Below are positions 1-8,084 of a stretch of 64,000 bases of DNA, piece by piece (position 1 is the first letter of the stretch; each line of letters begins with the position of its first letter). This DNA is from an uncultured Aquimarina sp. (lineage in GTDB: Bacteria; Bacteroidota; Bacteroidia; Flavobacteriales; Flavobacteriaceae), in the NCBI GenBank assembly GCA_947498705.1, contig CANMLW010000002.1, positions 310,001-374,000 on the forward strand, read 5' to 3'. The translations under genes and the position numbers were made by a program. The notes under the pieces are model-generated. The model was not told where the DNA came from and did no database searches. It saw only the letters and a list, made by a program, of their open reading frames with translations.

Positions 1-1018
1 TTATAAACCCCCCGTCAAAAGTTGAGTCAAAAGGCGTAACATCAATTTCTTCGGCCTCAACGATGGTAGACTGACTGGGAGATATCCAATTTACGTCGAT
101 CTTCCATAATTTTAAGATATCTTTATCGACACCTTCCCACTCATCATCTTGATAATAAATGATTCTAGCGTCTCCATCAGGAGGGAGTGTGTTTCCTGTA
201 GCATTAAAAGATGCCGGGCTATAAAAACCTCCTATTCTGGCACCAGGAAGAGGGAAACTAATCATTTTTGCATTAGGATCTCCTTCAATCATTTTTTCTC
301 GTTCTATAACAAATACCAAATCGCTGGTGGCTATGGTGCTTTGATCCTTATTGGCGGTAACATAATAACCATCAGACCAGATAGCAAATTTAGTATAATC
401 AGGAAAGCTACTGGTATTAAATCGATAGGTATACCAACCATCATTTACAGGGTCTGGACCCTTGCATACTGCTACCAAAAATCCGTTTGGGGTATCAGAA
501 AACTGAGTAATTACAAATCTATCTACAAAAGAGTCATAAAAAACAATAGGGTCTCCTTTGTTTTCTCCCGGAAATATATTTTCTAATGAAGAGGAAGGCA
601 CCAAAATGTTACCACTTCTGTCATGAATTGTAAAAGCAGCATTCTTGGCACTTACATAGTGATTAGGCCCTATGGCTCCTGTGGGATCTGTAGGAGACCC
701 ATTACTGCTTGCAACTTCAAAAACCAAAGAAGGTGGTCTACTTGCTCGTGTATTTTGTTTTCTTTTTTGAAGGGTAGCTAATGGATCCTTACCTCTAGGG
801 TATCCTTTTCCTGGAACAATTTTATTGGCATCTCTTTTTTTAGGATTGATATTGCCTTTTTTTGGTTTTGGAAGTAGTAAAGTTCTTCCTGCCAATGGTT
901 GTACTTCTCGCATATAAGACGCTATAGTCGTCTTGTTTGCCAGCATTGGTTTTTGATCTTGTGAAAACCCAAAAGTGCTATGAAACAAAAATGATAGAAT
1001 GAATAGTTTTTTTAACAT
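1..1018 (-). CDS. Secreted protein, N-terminal part (runs off the left edge)
   Basis: An open frame runs from an ATG at 1018 to the left edge without a stop, about 339 residues. It begins MLKKLFILSFLFHSTFGFSQ, a typical signal peptide with cleavage near FSQ. A basic, proline-rich stretch follows (residues ~50-90). From ~95 onward comes a beta-rich region with phrases such as SNGSPTDPTGAIGPNHYVS and DPIVFYDSFVDRFVITQFSD. That wording resembles the N-terminal halves of large flavobacterial surface proteins that end in a type IX secretion sorting domain, but the C-terminus is outside the window, so export route and function stay unknown. The next gene upstream on the same strand is glyQS, separated by a hairpin terminator, so this is probably its own transcript. 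Confidence 0.8.
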   Translation of the reverse strand, partial: MLKKLFILSFLFHSTFGFSQDQKPMLANKTTIASYMREVQPLAGRTLLLPKPKKGNINPKKRDANKIVPGKGYPRGKDPLATLQKRKQNTRASRPPSLVFEVASSNGSPTDPTGAIGPNHYVSAKNAAFTIHDRSGNILVPSSSLENIFPGENKGDPIVFYDSFVDRFVITQFSDTPNGFLVAVCKGPDPVNDGWYTYRFNTSSFPDYTKFAIWSDGYYVTANKDQSTIATSDLVFVIEREKMIEGDPNAKMISFPLPGARIGGFYSPASFNATGNTLPPDGDARIIYYQDDEWEGVDKDILKLWKIDVNWISPSQSTIVEAEEIDVTPFDSTFDGGFI

Positions 1019-1279
1019 TGGGTTTAGGCTTATTATTCGAATTGATCGTAACTTTTGACTAAAATACAACTAAACTTTAAATTACTATATTCATAATTTT
1101 CTTATATCAAACCCTTGCTAACGGTATTTTTAATAACAAGTAAGATTTTTCTTATCTATTGTGCGTGTTAATTTAGCACTGTTTTATTGATTCTTTTTTT
1201 AGAATTGTATAAAGTGTAGGTTTTATTGTGTAAAATGTAATTTTTACCGTACAAAAGGTTATTGTATGGATCAAAAATA

Positions 1280-1313
1280 ATAAAGACTGTCTTTACGCTA
1301 GAACAGTCTTTAT
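1280..1313 (-). terminator. Hairpin terminator downstream of glyQS
   Basis: A perfect 11 bp stem (1280-1290 with 1303-1313, arm ATAAAGACTGT) and a 12-nt loop, flanked by A/T-rich sequence on both sides. On the minus strand it follows glyQS. The 160 bp repeat lies between the glyQS stop and this hairpin, as if the repeat had entered the 3' UTR. Confidence 0.6.
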
Positions 1314-1319
1314 TTATTA

Positions 1320-1479
1320 GGACTAGTTTAAACTTTTTTCCATTCGCTATAAAAATGTTCTTTTTCGCTCCATTTTCATCTTTTTCTCACTTTGTAGCAC
1401 TGCTATGAAATGCAAAAAAAATTCACTTGATCAAAAAATCATCATTTTTCGCATGAATCAAAAAAGTTTAAACTAGTTC
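1320..1479. repeat. ~160 bp inverted-terminal repeat element, copy 1
   Basis: An element bounded by inverted repeats: ACTAGTTTAAACTTTTTT at 1322-1339 and its exact complement at 1460-1477. The interior matches copies at 12764-12924 (same orientation) and 45044-45204 (opposite orientation) over nearly the whole length with scattered substitutions. It has a central imperfect hairpin around GTAGCACTGCTATGAA. It codes for nothing. It sits just downstream of the glyQS stop codon. The size, inverted ends and lack of coding suggest a MITE-like or REP-like element. Confidence 0.85.
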
Positions 1480-1503
1480 ATGATTTATGATATAATTATG
1501 CGA

Positions 1504-3039
1504 TTACTTTAGCCAATACTCTGCATCTGTTTTTTCAGAAATAAAGGTTTTAAGTTCTGATATGGGTATTCTTTTTTGCTCCATAGTATCTCGATCTCTA
1601 ACTGTAACGCTTTGATCATTAATAGTATCATGATCTATAGTAATACAGAATGGAGTTCCATTAGCATCTTGTCTTCTGTAACGGCGCCCGATAGCATCTT
1701 TTTCATCATAAACAACATTAAATTTCCATTTTAAATCATCTACAATTTGTTGTGCGATTTCTGGTAAACCATCTTTTTTAACCAAAGGAAGTATAGCTGC
1801 TTTTGTAGGGGCAATTACCGCAGGTAATTTTAGTACGACCCTACTATTTCCATCTTCTAATTGTTCTTCTTGCAAGGCAGTAGAGAATACTGCCAGGAAC
1901 ATTCTGTCTAGTCCCACCGAGGTTTCTACTACATAAGGTACATAGCTTTCTTTAAGCTCTGGGTCAAAAAATTGTAATTTTTTACCCGAGTGTTGTTCAT
2001 GTGCTTTAAGGTCAAAATCAGTTCTCGAGTGAATCCCTTCTAATTCTTTAAAACCAAATGGGAAATTAAATTCGATATCTGCTGCGGCATTGGCATAATG
2101 AGCTAGTTTATCATGGTCGTGAAAACGATAGTTTTCTTTACCCAGGCCTAGTGACATGTGCCAGTTTAACCTGGTTTCTTTCCAGTATTCATACCATTTC
2201 ATTTCTTCTCCTGGTCGTACAAAAAATTGCATTTCCATTTGTTCAAACTCTCGCATTCTAAAGATAAACTGTCTTGCAACGATTTCATTTCTAAACGCTT
2301 TCCCCGTTTGTGCAATACCAAAAGGTATTTTCATACGGCCGGTTTTCTGAACATTTAAAAAATTGACAAAAATCCCTTGTGCCGTTTCTGGACGTAAGTA
2401 TAGGTCGGTTGCAGATTCTGCAGAGGCTCCTAATTTGGTTCCAAACATTAGGTTAAATTGCCGAACTTCTGTCCAGTTTTTAGATCCTGATTCTGGGCAA
2501 CCTATTCCGAGATCTTCTATTAATTGTTTAAAGCCTACAAGATCACTTTCTTCCTGAACTCTGGTAAGCTCGGCGGTAATTTTATCGATTTCTTTTTGTC
2601 GTCGAAGGACATTAGCATTGGTACTTCTAAATTCCTCTTCATTAAAAGCATCACCAAAACGTTTTTTAGCTTTGGTAATATCTTTTTCAATTTTTTGATT
2701 GATTTTTTCTCTGAAATCCTCAACCAAAACATCTGCTCTATATCTTTTTTTAGAGTCTTTATTATCGATTAAAGGGTCGTTAAATGCATCGACATGGCCA
2801 GAAGCTTTCCAGGTAGTTGGGTGCATAAATATAGCGGCATCCAACCCTACAATATTCTGATGCATATTTACCATGCTTTTCCACCAATATTCTCTAATAT
2901 TTTTTTTAAGCTCTACACCGTTTTGGCCATAATCGTATACCGCACTAAGCCCGTCGTATATTTCACTAGAACCAAAAATATACCCATACTCTTTAGCATG
3001 GGCAATCACTTTTTTAAATTTATCTTCTTGATTTGCCAT
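1504..3039 (-). CDS. glyQS: Glycyl-tRNA synthetase, homodimeric type
   Basis: Charges tRNA-Gly with glycine in the cytoplasm. The 511-residue length and the N-terminal block with GSSEIYDGLSAVYDYGQNG (22-41) are those of the single-chain alpha2 GlyRS, not the two-subunit alpha2beta2 enzyme. Class II motif 2 is seen at ~250-266 (FRNEI...FRMREFEQME) and motif 3 at ~376-385 (GLDRMFLAV). The anticodon-binding domain covers ~410-511. The start ATG at 3039 is the usual family start (MANQEDKFKKVIAHAKEYG). It is monocistronic by spacing: more than 180 bp and a strong terminator separate it from the upstream gene. Confidence 0.97.
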   Translation of the reverse strand: MANQEDKFKKVIAHAKEYGYIFGSSEIYDGLSAVYDYGQNGVELKKNIREYWWKSMVNMHQNIVGLDAAIFMHPTTWKASGHVDAFNDPLIDNKDSKKRYRADVLVEDFREKINQKIEKDITKAKKRFGDAFNEEEFRSTNANVLRRQKEIDKITAELTRVQEESDLVGFKQLIEDLGIGCPESGSKNWTEVRQFNLMFGTKLGASAESATDLYLRPETAQGIFVNFLNVQKTGRMKIPFGIAQTGKAFRNEIVARQFIFRMREFEQMEMQFFVRPGEEMKWYEYWKETRLNWHMSLGLGKENYRFHDHDKLAHYANAAADIEFNFPFGFKELEGIHSRTDFDLKAHEQHSGKKLQFFDPELKESYVPYVVETSVGLDRMFLAVFSTALQEEQLEDGNSRVVLKLPAVIAPTKAAILPLVKKDGLPEIAQQIVDDLKWKFNVVYDEKDAIGRRYRRQDANGTPFCITIDHDTINDQSVTVRDRDTMEQKRIPISELKTFISEKTDAEYWLK

Positions 3040-3190
3040 TATAATTATTCTCTTTTTATCTTTTTATACGATGCTTAGGGCAGTATAAACTCTTAAAAAT
3101 TCGTTCTGTAAAAATAATTGAATTTAAATGAATTGAAAGTGAATTTTGGCAATTAATAATGCAAGTGCATATTTTATAATAAAAGCATAA

Positions 3191-3225
3191 AAAAACCGCT
3201 GTATTCTCAAAATACAGCGGTTTTT
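3191..3225 (-). terminator. Strong intrinsic terminator after the coiled-coil protein gene
   Basis: A perfect 15 bp stem (3191-3205 with 3211-3225) around the loop CTCAA, with A-tract and T-tract ends so that it can act on both strands. It lies 18 bp past the stop of the minus-strand gene at 3243-4124. Confidence 0.85.
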
Positions 3226-3242
3226 AAAATAGTTTATAAAAT

Positions 3243-4124
3243 TTATCTTAATTCAAACTGTGTGTTTGAAATCATTTTTGGTCCAGAGAAAAGATTTACA
3301 ACATAGTTTCCTTTCACAAGTTCTCCTTCTGCGGCATCAACCAGTACACAAACATCTAATGCTTCATTTTCATAAAACACCTTGTTACGACCACTATAAG
3401 TTAGTACTGCATCGTCAAAGTTTACAGATATTTTATCACCGATAAGGTTGTTTTCAGGATTGATTACCTGTACAAAAAGATCCTTGTCTCCTTTTTCTGT
3501 TAATTTATTAGGAGAAAGTGTAAAACATACTCTTACCTTTTCTGCTCTACTTGCTTTAGTAGATCCTGATATTTTACCACTGTTACGCACTCGTACTCCT
3601 TCGGCTTTTATGTTAGAAGCTGTAAGAGCAGATCCTCTTTCTACGATGTCTGCAAGCTTGCTATTTTGTGTTTGTAAAGAGTCTGATAAAATGATCGTTT
3701 GGTTAAGAGCGGTAGAGGTACTATCCAGATCTGTTGTTAATTGTGTATTTGCAGTAGTTAAGCTATCTGCAAGTTTAAATAGTCTGTCACGCTCTTTTTT
3801 AAGTTTACCTACTTCTCTTCTATAACGAGAGATAAGCGCCAGGTTGGCATCATTATCTTTTACACTATCAAGTAATACTACAATACGCTCTTTTGCTTTA
3901 AGTAAGTGATCATCCATTACTTCGTTGAGCGCAATAGCATTATCATATTTTGTTATTAATTCCCCTAATTCACTCTCAATTAGATCTTTTTCCTGTTGCA
4001 AAATTGCTTTATTTTGCTTCTCTTCGTTATAAAACTTATAGGTGAATATACCTAAAATAAGTAATAACGCAGCTAGAACACCTATTAGAATCTTAAGGGT
4101 CAAGTTGTTGTTTTGAGTTGTCAT
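3243..4124 (-). CDS. Membrane-anchored coiled-coil protein of unknown function
   Basis: 293 residues. A cytoplasmic N-tail (~1-10), one transmembrane helix (~10-28, LKILIGVLAALLLILGIFTY), then a long heptad-rich region (~33-175) full of Glu/Lys/Leu with repeated DSL and LTTANTQL units, then a beta-rich C-terminal domain (~195-293) ending NTQFELR. Homologues in flavobacteria are often labelled 'chromosome partitioning protein ParA', but no Walker motif is present, so that label is not supported. The likely topology is an inner-membrane anchor with a periplasmic coiled coil and globular tail. It is divergent from the ComF-like gene. Confidence 0.8.
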   Translation of the reverse strand: MTTQNNNLTLKILIGVLAALLLILGIFTYKFYNEEKQNKAILQQEKDLIESELGELITKYDNAIALNEVMDDHLLKAKERIVVLLDSVKDNDANLALISRYRREVGKLKKERDRLFKLADSLTTANTQLTTDLDSTSTALNQTIILSDSLQTQNSKLADIVERGSALTASNIKAEGVRVRNSGKISGSTKASRAEKVRVCFTLSPNKLTEKGDKDLFVQVINPENNLIGDKISVNFDDAVLTYSGRNKVFYENEALDVCVLVDAAEGELVKGNYVVNLFSGPKMISNTQFELR

Positions 4125-4200
4125 AGATTAAAATTTATAGTTTTGATGGTTATTTTAATTGCTAAATATAATAATTAATGTTGTTAATCCCTGCACTATT

Positions 4201-4881
4201 ATGCTAAGAGACATCATATACTTATTTTATCCCAAATACTGTGCTGCTTGTGATACTCCCATATATAAAAATGAAAGAGTAATATGCACTACATGCAGAC
4301 ATGTTCTTCCTTTGGGGAATTTCCATAACGTAAACGCAAAAAAAATTGAAAAAGTATTTTATGGTTGCGCCAAAATTGAAAATGCAACTTCTTTATTGGT
4401 TTTTCAGAAGGATAATCTCGTTCAAAAATTAATTCATAATTTAAAGTATAGAGGTAGAGAAGAGATAGGGGAAGAGTTAGGAAAATGGTTGGGACAGGAA
4501 TTGTCTCAAATCAATGAATATAAGGTGATCGATATAGTTGTTCCTGTTCCTCTTCATAAAAAACGACTACGAGAAAGAGGATATAATCAGGTAGAAACGT
4601 TTGGTATTGAAATAGCTAAAAAACTGGAAGCCGTTTATATTGATTCTGTTTTGAAAAAAAAATCCTACAATAAGAAACAATCCAAACGCGATAGATCCAA
4701 TCGTTGGATAAATACGGTTGAAACATTCGAAGTACAAAATGAGTCATTATTATGTAACAAACATATTTTACTAGTGGATGATATTGTTACTACAGGAGCA
4801 ACGATAGAATCTTGTGCAGATGTTTTAAAATCAATACCCGGTATAAAAATAAGTGTTGCTACAATGGCATTAACAGAATAA
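4201..4881 (+). CDS. ComF family phosphoribosyltransferase-like protein
   Basis: 226 residues from the ATG at 4201. The frame is open back to 4159, but those 14 extra residues are not family-like. An N-terminal zinc-finger-like module has C14, C17, C29 and C32 (YPKYCAACD...ICTTC). The C-terminal type I phosphoribosyltransferase domain has the PRPP-binding loop ILLVDDIVTTGATI (~189-202). A VPVPLHKKRLRERGYNQ segment (~114-130) is diagnostic of ComF/GntX proteins. Family members are linked to DNA uptake in competent bacteria; in others the substrate is unknown. The gene stands alone, divergent from the coiled-coil gene with only a short shared promoter region. Confidence 0.88.
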   Translation: MLRDIIYLFYPKYCAACDTPIYKNERVICTTCRHVLPLGNFHNVNAKKIEKVFYGCAKIENATSLLVFQKDNLVQKLIHNLKYRGREEIGEELGKWLGQELSQINEYKVIDIVVPVPLHKKRLRERGYNQVETFGIEIAKKLEAVYIDSVLKKKSYNKKQSKRDRSNRWINTVETFEVQNESLLCNKHILLVDDIVTTGATIESCADVLKSIPGIKISVATMALTE

Positions 4882-5043
4882 TCAAGGCTTTTGATAGTAA
4901 AAGGAGGATGTAACGTTACAGAAATGAGTTTTGGAAATGGTATATCGAATAAAATAACTTAAACTAATAATAGAGCTCGGTTGATTAAGTTTTTTGTTTT
5001 TAAATATAGTTGTTTCTTTGTGTCCTAAAATTATTGCATCGCT

Positions 5044-6657
5044 ATGAGCAAAAGAATATATACAGTATTACTTACTTTAATATCACTGTTTGTGGTGATT
5101 GGTTGTGCCAAAAAAGGATCTATTACAGGTGGGCCAAAAGATGAGACACCCCCCGTTTTTATAAAAGCGCTACCACCTAATTATTCGACTAATTTTAATA
5201 AAAAAGAAATTCGCATATATTTTGATGAATATATTAAACTAAAAGACCCACAAAAGCAGATAATTATATCCCCCCCTATGGATCCTAAGCCTACCATTAC
5301 ACCCTTAGGAGGACCTGATAAATATATAAAAATTAAGTTTCAGGATACTTTGTTAGAAAACACAACCTATAGTATCAATTTTGGAGAAAGTATCGTAGAT
5401 AATAATGAAGAAAACCCATATCCATATTTTAGTTATGTGTTTTCTACAGGAGATTTTCTAGATTCTTTAAGTATAAAAGGAGTCGTGGCAGACGCCATTC
5501 TAAAAAAACCTGACTCCTATATTACCGTTGCATTGTACGAAGTTGATGAAAATTATACTGATTCTTTGTTATATAAAGAGGTGCCCAGGTATATAACCAA
5601 TACGCTGGATAGTACTGCTTTTAACCTTTATAACCTTAGAAAAGGTAAGTATAAGCTGGTGGCTTTAAAAGACGCATCCAGTAATTATTTGTTTGAACCG
5701 AAACAGGATAAAATAGGTTTTTATAGTGAGTTTGTGAACCTTCCAGAAGATACTGCAAAAGTTTTTGATCTTAAATTGTTTAAAGAAGTATTGGGTTTTA
5801 AGGCTTTTACTCCTAAGCAAGCTTCAAAGAATGAAATAATTTTTCCTTATCAAGGAAAGAAAGACAGTATGAAAATTAGACTGTTAAGTGACGCTCCAGA
5901 TACTTTAGAGACCAGAATTTTTCCTTTTAAAGATAAGGATACCCTGCGTTACTGGTTTAGGCCATTTTTTAAAGCTGATTCATTAGTGTTTGAAATTACA
6001 AATTCTAAAAAGTACAGTGATACCCTGGTAACCAGATTTAAAGATATGTACAAAGACTCTTTGCTATTAAACTCTGAGACAAAATCAATTCTTGATCTTA
6101 ATAAAAGTTTTATACTTTCTGCTAATACCCCTTTGGATACTATAAAAAAGGATTTTATAAAGTTAACAGATAAAGATACATTAGATGTTCCTTTTACTAT
6201 TGCCTTAGACCGATTTAAAAATGAAGCAGAACTGGTTTTTGAAAAAACTGAAGAAAATAAATATAAATTAGAGTTTTTACCAGAAGCTATAAAGGATTAT
6301 GTCGGTAACGTAAATGATACGGTTCAATTTAAATTTGCAACTAAGAAATTAGCCGATTATGGTACTATTTTCTTAACACTTCAGAACGTAAAAGCCTATC
6401 CCGTTTTGGTTCAGCTAACCGATAAAAATGAAAAAGTAGTTGTCGAAAAAGTGGCGACCAGTGATGAAACAATTGTTTTTGATCATTTAGACCCTGCTAA
6501 GTATTTTATTAGAATAGTTTTTGATACTAATGAAAATGGTGTTTGGGATGCAGGAAACTTTTTAAAAGGAATGCAGCCAGAAGAAGTTAAGTATTTTCCA
6601 GAAGAAATAGATGTAAGAGCTAATTGGGAAATTAAACAAACATTTATATTAGAGTAG
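5044..6657 (+). CDS. Ig-like domain lipoprotein
   Basis: 537 residues. A lipoprotein signal (MSKRIYTVLLTLISLFVVIGC) has the lipobox cysteine at 21. Directly after come KKGSITGGPKDETPPVF and then an N-terminal bacterial Ig-like (SbsA/Big_5-type) domain with KEIRIYFDEYIKL and YSINFGESIVDNNE (~50-135). The remaining ~400 residues are beta-rich, ending in a DTNENGVWDAGN segment typical of outer-membrane adhesin-like lipoproteins in Flavobacteriia. Function is unknown; structural or surface binding is likely. Its last 9 bases overlap the 3' end of the convergent amidase gene. Confidence 0.85.
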   Translation: MSKRIYTVLLTLISLFVVIGCAKKGSITGGPKDETPPVFIKALPPNYSTNFNKKEIRIYFDEYIKLKDPQKQIIISPPMDPKPTITPLGGPDKYIKIKFQDTLLENTTYSINFGESIVDNNEENPYPYFSYVFSTGDFLDSLSIKGVVADAILKKPDSYITVALYEVDENYTDSLLYKEVPRYITNTLDSTAFNLYNLRKGKYKLVALKDASSNYLFEPKQDKIGFYSEFVNLPEDTAKVFDLKLFKEVLGFKAFTPKQASKNEIIFPYQGKKDSMKIRLLSDAPDTLETRIFPFKDKDTLRYWFRPFFKADSLVFEITNSKKYSDTLVTRFKDMYKDSLLLNSETKSILDLNKSFILSANTPLDTIKKDFIKLTDKDTLDVPFTIALDRFKNEAELVFEKTEENKYKLEFLPEAIKDYVGNVNDTVQFKFATKKLADYGTIFLTLQNVKAYPVLVQLTDKNEKVVVEKVATSDETIVFDHLDPAKYFIRIVFDTNENGVWDAGNFLKGMQPEEVKYFPEEIDVRANWEIKQTFILE

Positions 6658-7431
6658 TTCAAAATGATCCTTATCCACAAGAAAAGGTAAGGCATTTCTT
6701 GTTTTCTTAACATGAAGCGCATCTAACGAAGCATGCAATATAGTTTCTTTTTCAATTGGGTTTTCTTCTAAAACTGAGTTTCCTAGTACGTCATAAATTG
6801 CAGAGTGCCCATTGTACTCATATCCTTTGCCATCTAATCCTACACGATTTACGCCAATACAATAACACATGTTTTCTATAGCCCTTGCCTTCAATAAAGC
6901 ATCCCACGCATTAATACGAAGTTTAGGCCAACTAGCAACATATAATAAAATATCATAATCAGAAGTGTTTCGCGCCCAAACAGGAAACCTAAGGTCATAG
7001 CAAATCAATGGTTTTATTTTCCAACCTTTATATTCGATGATCACTTCTTTCTGACCAGCTGTAAAAACTTCATGTTCTTTGGCCAATGTAAACAATTGGT
7101 GTTTATCATAGGTAGTATATTTGCCATCTGGAAACATAAAAATAAATCGATTGTAATACTTACCATTGTCTTGTATGATAATGCTTCCCGAGATAGCACA
7201 ATCTCTTTCTTTTGCCATCTTCTTTAGCCATTCAACAGTGTCTCCATTCATTGTTTCTGATACGTTACTTGCTTGCATTGTAAACCCAGTAGTAAACATT
7301 TCGGGGAGTACAATCAGATCTGTTTTTTGAGATATAGAACGTATTTTTTCTTCAAAAGCAGCGCGGTTTTGCACTGGATTTTCCCATGCTAAATGAGATT
7401 GAATAAGGGTGATATCTAGGAGTTCCTTCAT
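6649..7431 (-). CDS. Omega-amidase / nitrilase-superfamily hydrolase (YafV-like)
   Basis: 260 residues of the carbon-nitrogen hydrolase fold with a visible catalytic triad: E44 in VLPEMFTTGF, K110 in YDKHQLF and C144 in PLICYDLRFP. The DKHQLFTLAKEHEVFTAG and LICYDLRFPVWARN stretches match the YafV/omega-amidase branch, which hydrolyses alpha-ketoglutaramate or ketosuccinamate to the keto acid and ammonia, a clean-up or methionine-salvage role. It lies 15 bp downstream of the TfoX-like gene on the same strand, so the two are probably co-transcribed. Confidence 0.9.
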   Translation of the reverse strand: MKELLDITLIQSHLAWENPVQNRAAFEEKIRSISQKTDLIVLPEMFTTGFTMQASNVSETMNGDTVEWLKKMAKERDCAISGSIIIQDNGKYYNRFIFMFPDGKYTTYDKHQLFTLAKEHEVFTAGQKEVIIEYKGWKIKPLICYDLRFPVWARNTSDYDILLYVASWPKLRINAWDALLKARAIENMCYCIGVNRVGLDGKGYEYNGHSAIYDVLGNSVLEENPIEKETILHASLDALHVKKTRNALPFLVDKDHFELL

Positions 7432-7446
7432 ATCTTTTTAAGGCGG

Positions 7447-7770
7447 TTATTTAGGGTCAAGTGACATTACATAATCATAACTTTCGTTTAGATATTTTGC
7501 TAAAGTATCTAAATTCTTTAACATCGAATCTGGGATTAAAACATATCCTTTCATTACGGCGCCATATGACTTATAAATAGAAGAGTCAAATTTTTGAATA
7601 TAAGCTTCTTGTACTTCTTTAGAAAATCGAATTCCTATTTCTGCATTTTTATTAAATAAAGAAAACATATAACCATTTGCAGAGGTATAGGGCATTGTTT
7701 TGCCCTTTCTTTCAAATCTGGGACACTTATCGATTAATTGATCGTAAATTTTTAATTTCTTCTCCCACAT
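7447..7770 (-). CDS. Small TfoX/Sxy N-terminal-like protein
   Basis: 107 residues, no signal or membrane segment. The segment GYMFSLFNKNAEIGIRFSKE followed by VMKGYVLIPDSML (~73-85) resembles the beta-sheet core of TfoX N-terminal domain proteins, where an equivalent PMKGYV motif is conserved. Stand-alone members are common and their function is not known; in gammaproteobacteria the full TfoX affects competence genes. It heads a two-gene minus-strand unit with the amidase (15 bp gap). The family call rests on this short motif only. Confidence 0.65.
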   Translation of the reverse strand: MWEKKLKIYDQLIDKCPRFERKGKTMPYTSANGYMFSLFNKNAEIGIRFSKEVQEAYIQKFDSSIYKSYGAVMKGYVLIPDSMLKNLDTLAKYLNESYDYVMSLDPK

Positions 7771-8084
7771 AACATTTTTTTTTGTGCTTATGAACCTAAT
7801 AAAGTAAATTTTCTTTAATAGAGAGTTTTCTTTTGTATAGGCACAAGCATTTTTAGGTTACAAATAGATGTTTAAAAATACTAAAAATTAAACACCAATA
7901 GCGGATAGGAGCGCTTTTTAAAACAAGTAATAGCAAACCTTTTTTGTGTTTTAGTGCAAAAAAGCAAACTTATATAGTTAAATTTTATAGTTTCCTAACA
8001 ATTATTTCATATCACAGTTCGAATTACAGCTTCTTTTTTCTAGAAAATCCTTATTTTCGCAGACTTAACAGAAAGAACGATCAA
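7771..8084. other. Intergenic region upstream of ileS
   Basis: An AT-rich region between the divergent TfoX-like gene and ileS. A -7-like box TATTTTCG is at 8052-8059, 25 bp before the ileS ATG. The ileS frame is open back to 7944, but that extension lacks synthetase sequence and passes through the promoter. Nothing else is recognised. Confidence 0.5.

Noticed and set aside
149..586. A 145-residue + strand frame near the left edge
   Set aside because: It lies wholly inside the minus-strand secreted protein frame, and its translation is low-complexity and family-less.
1320..1479. The 160 bp repeat as a CRISPR array or tRNA-like element
   Set aside because: No tandem repeats with spacers and no cloverleaf; the copies are far apart and in both orientations.
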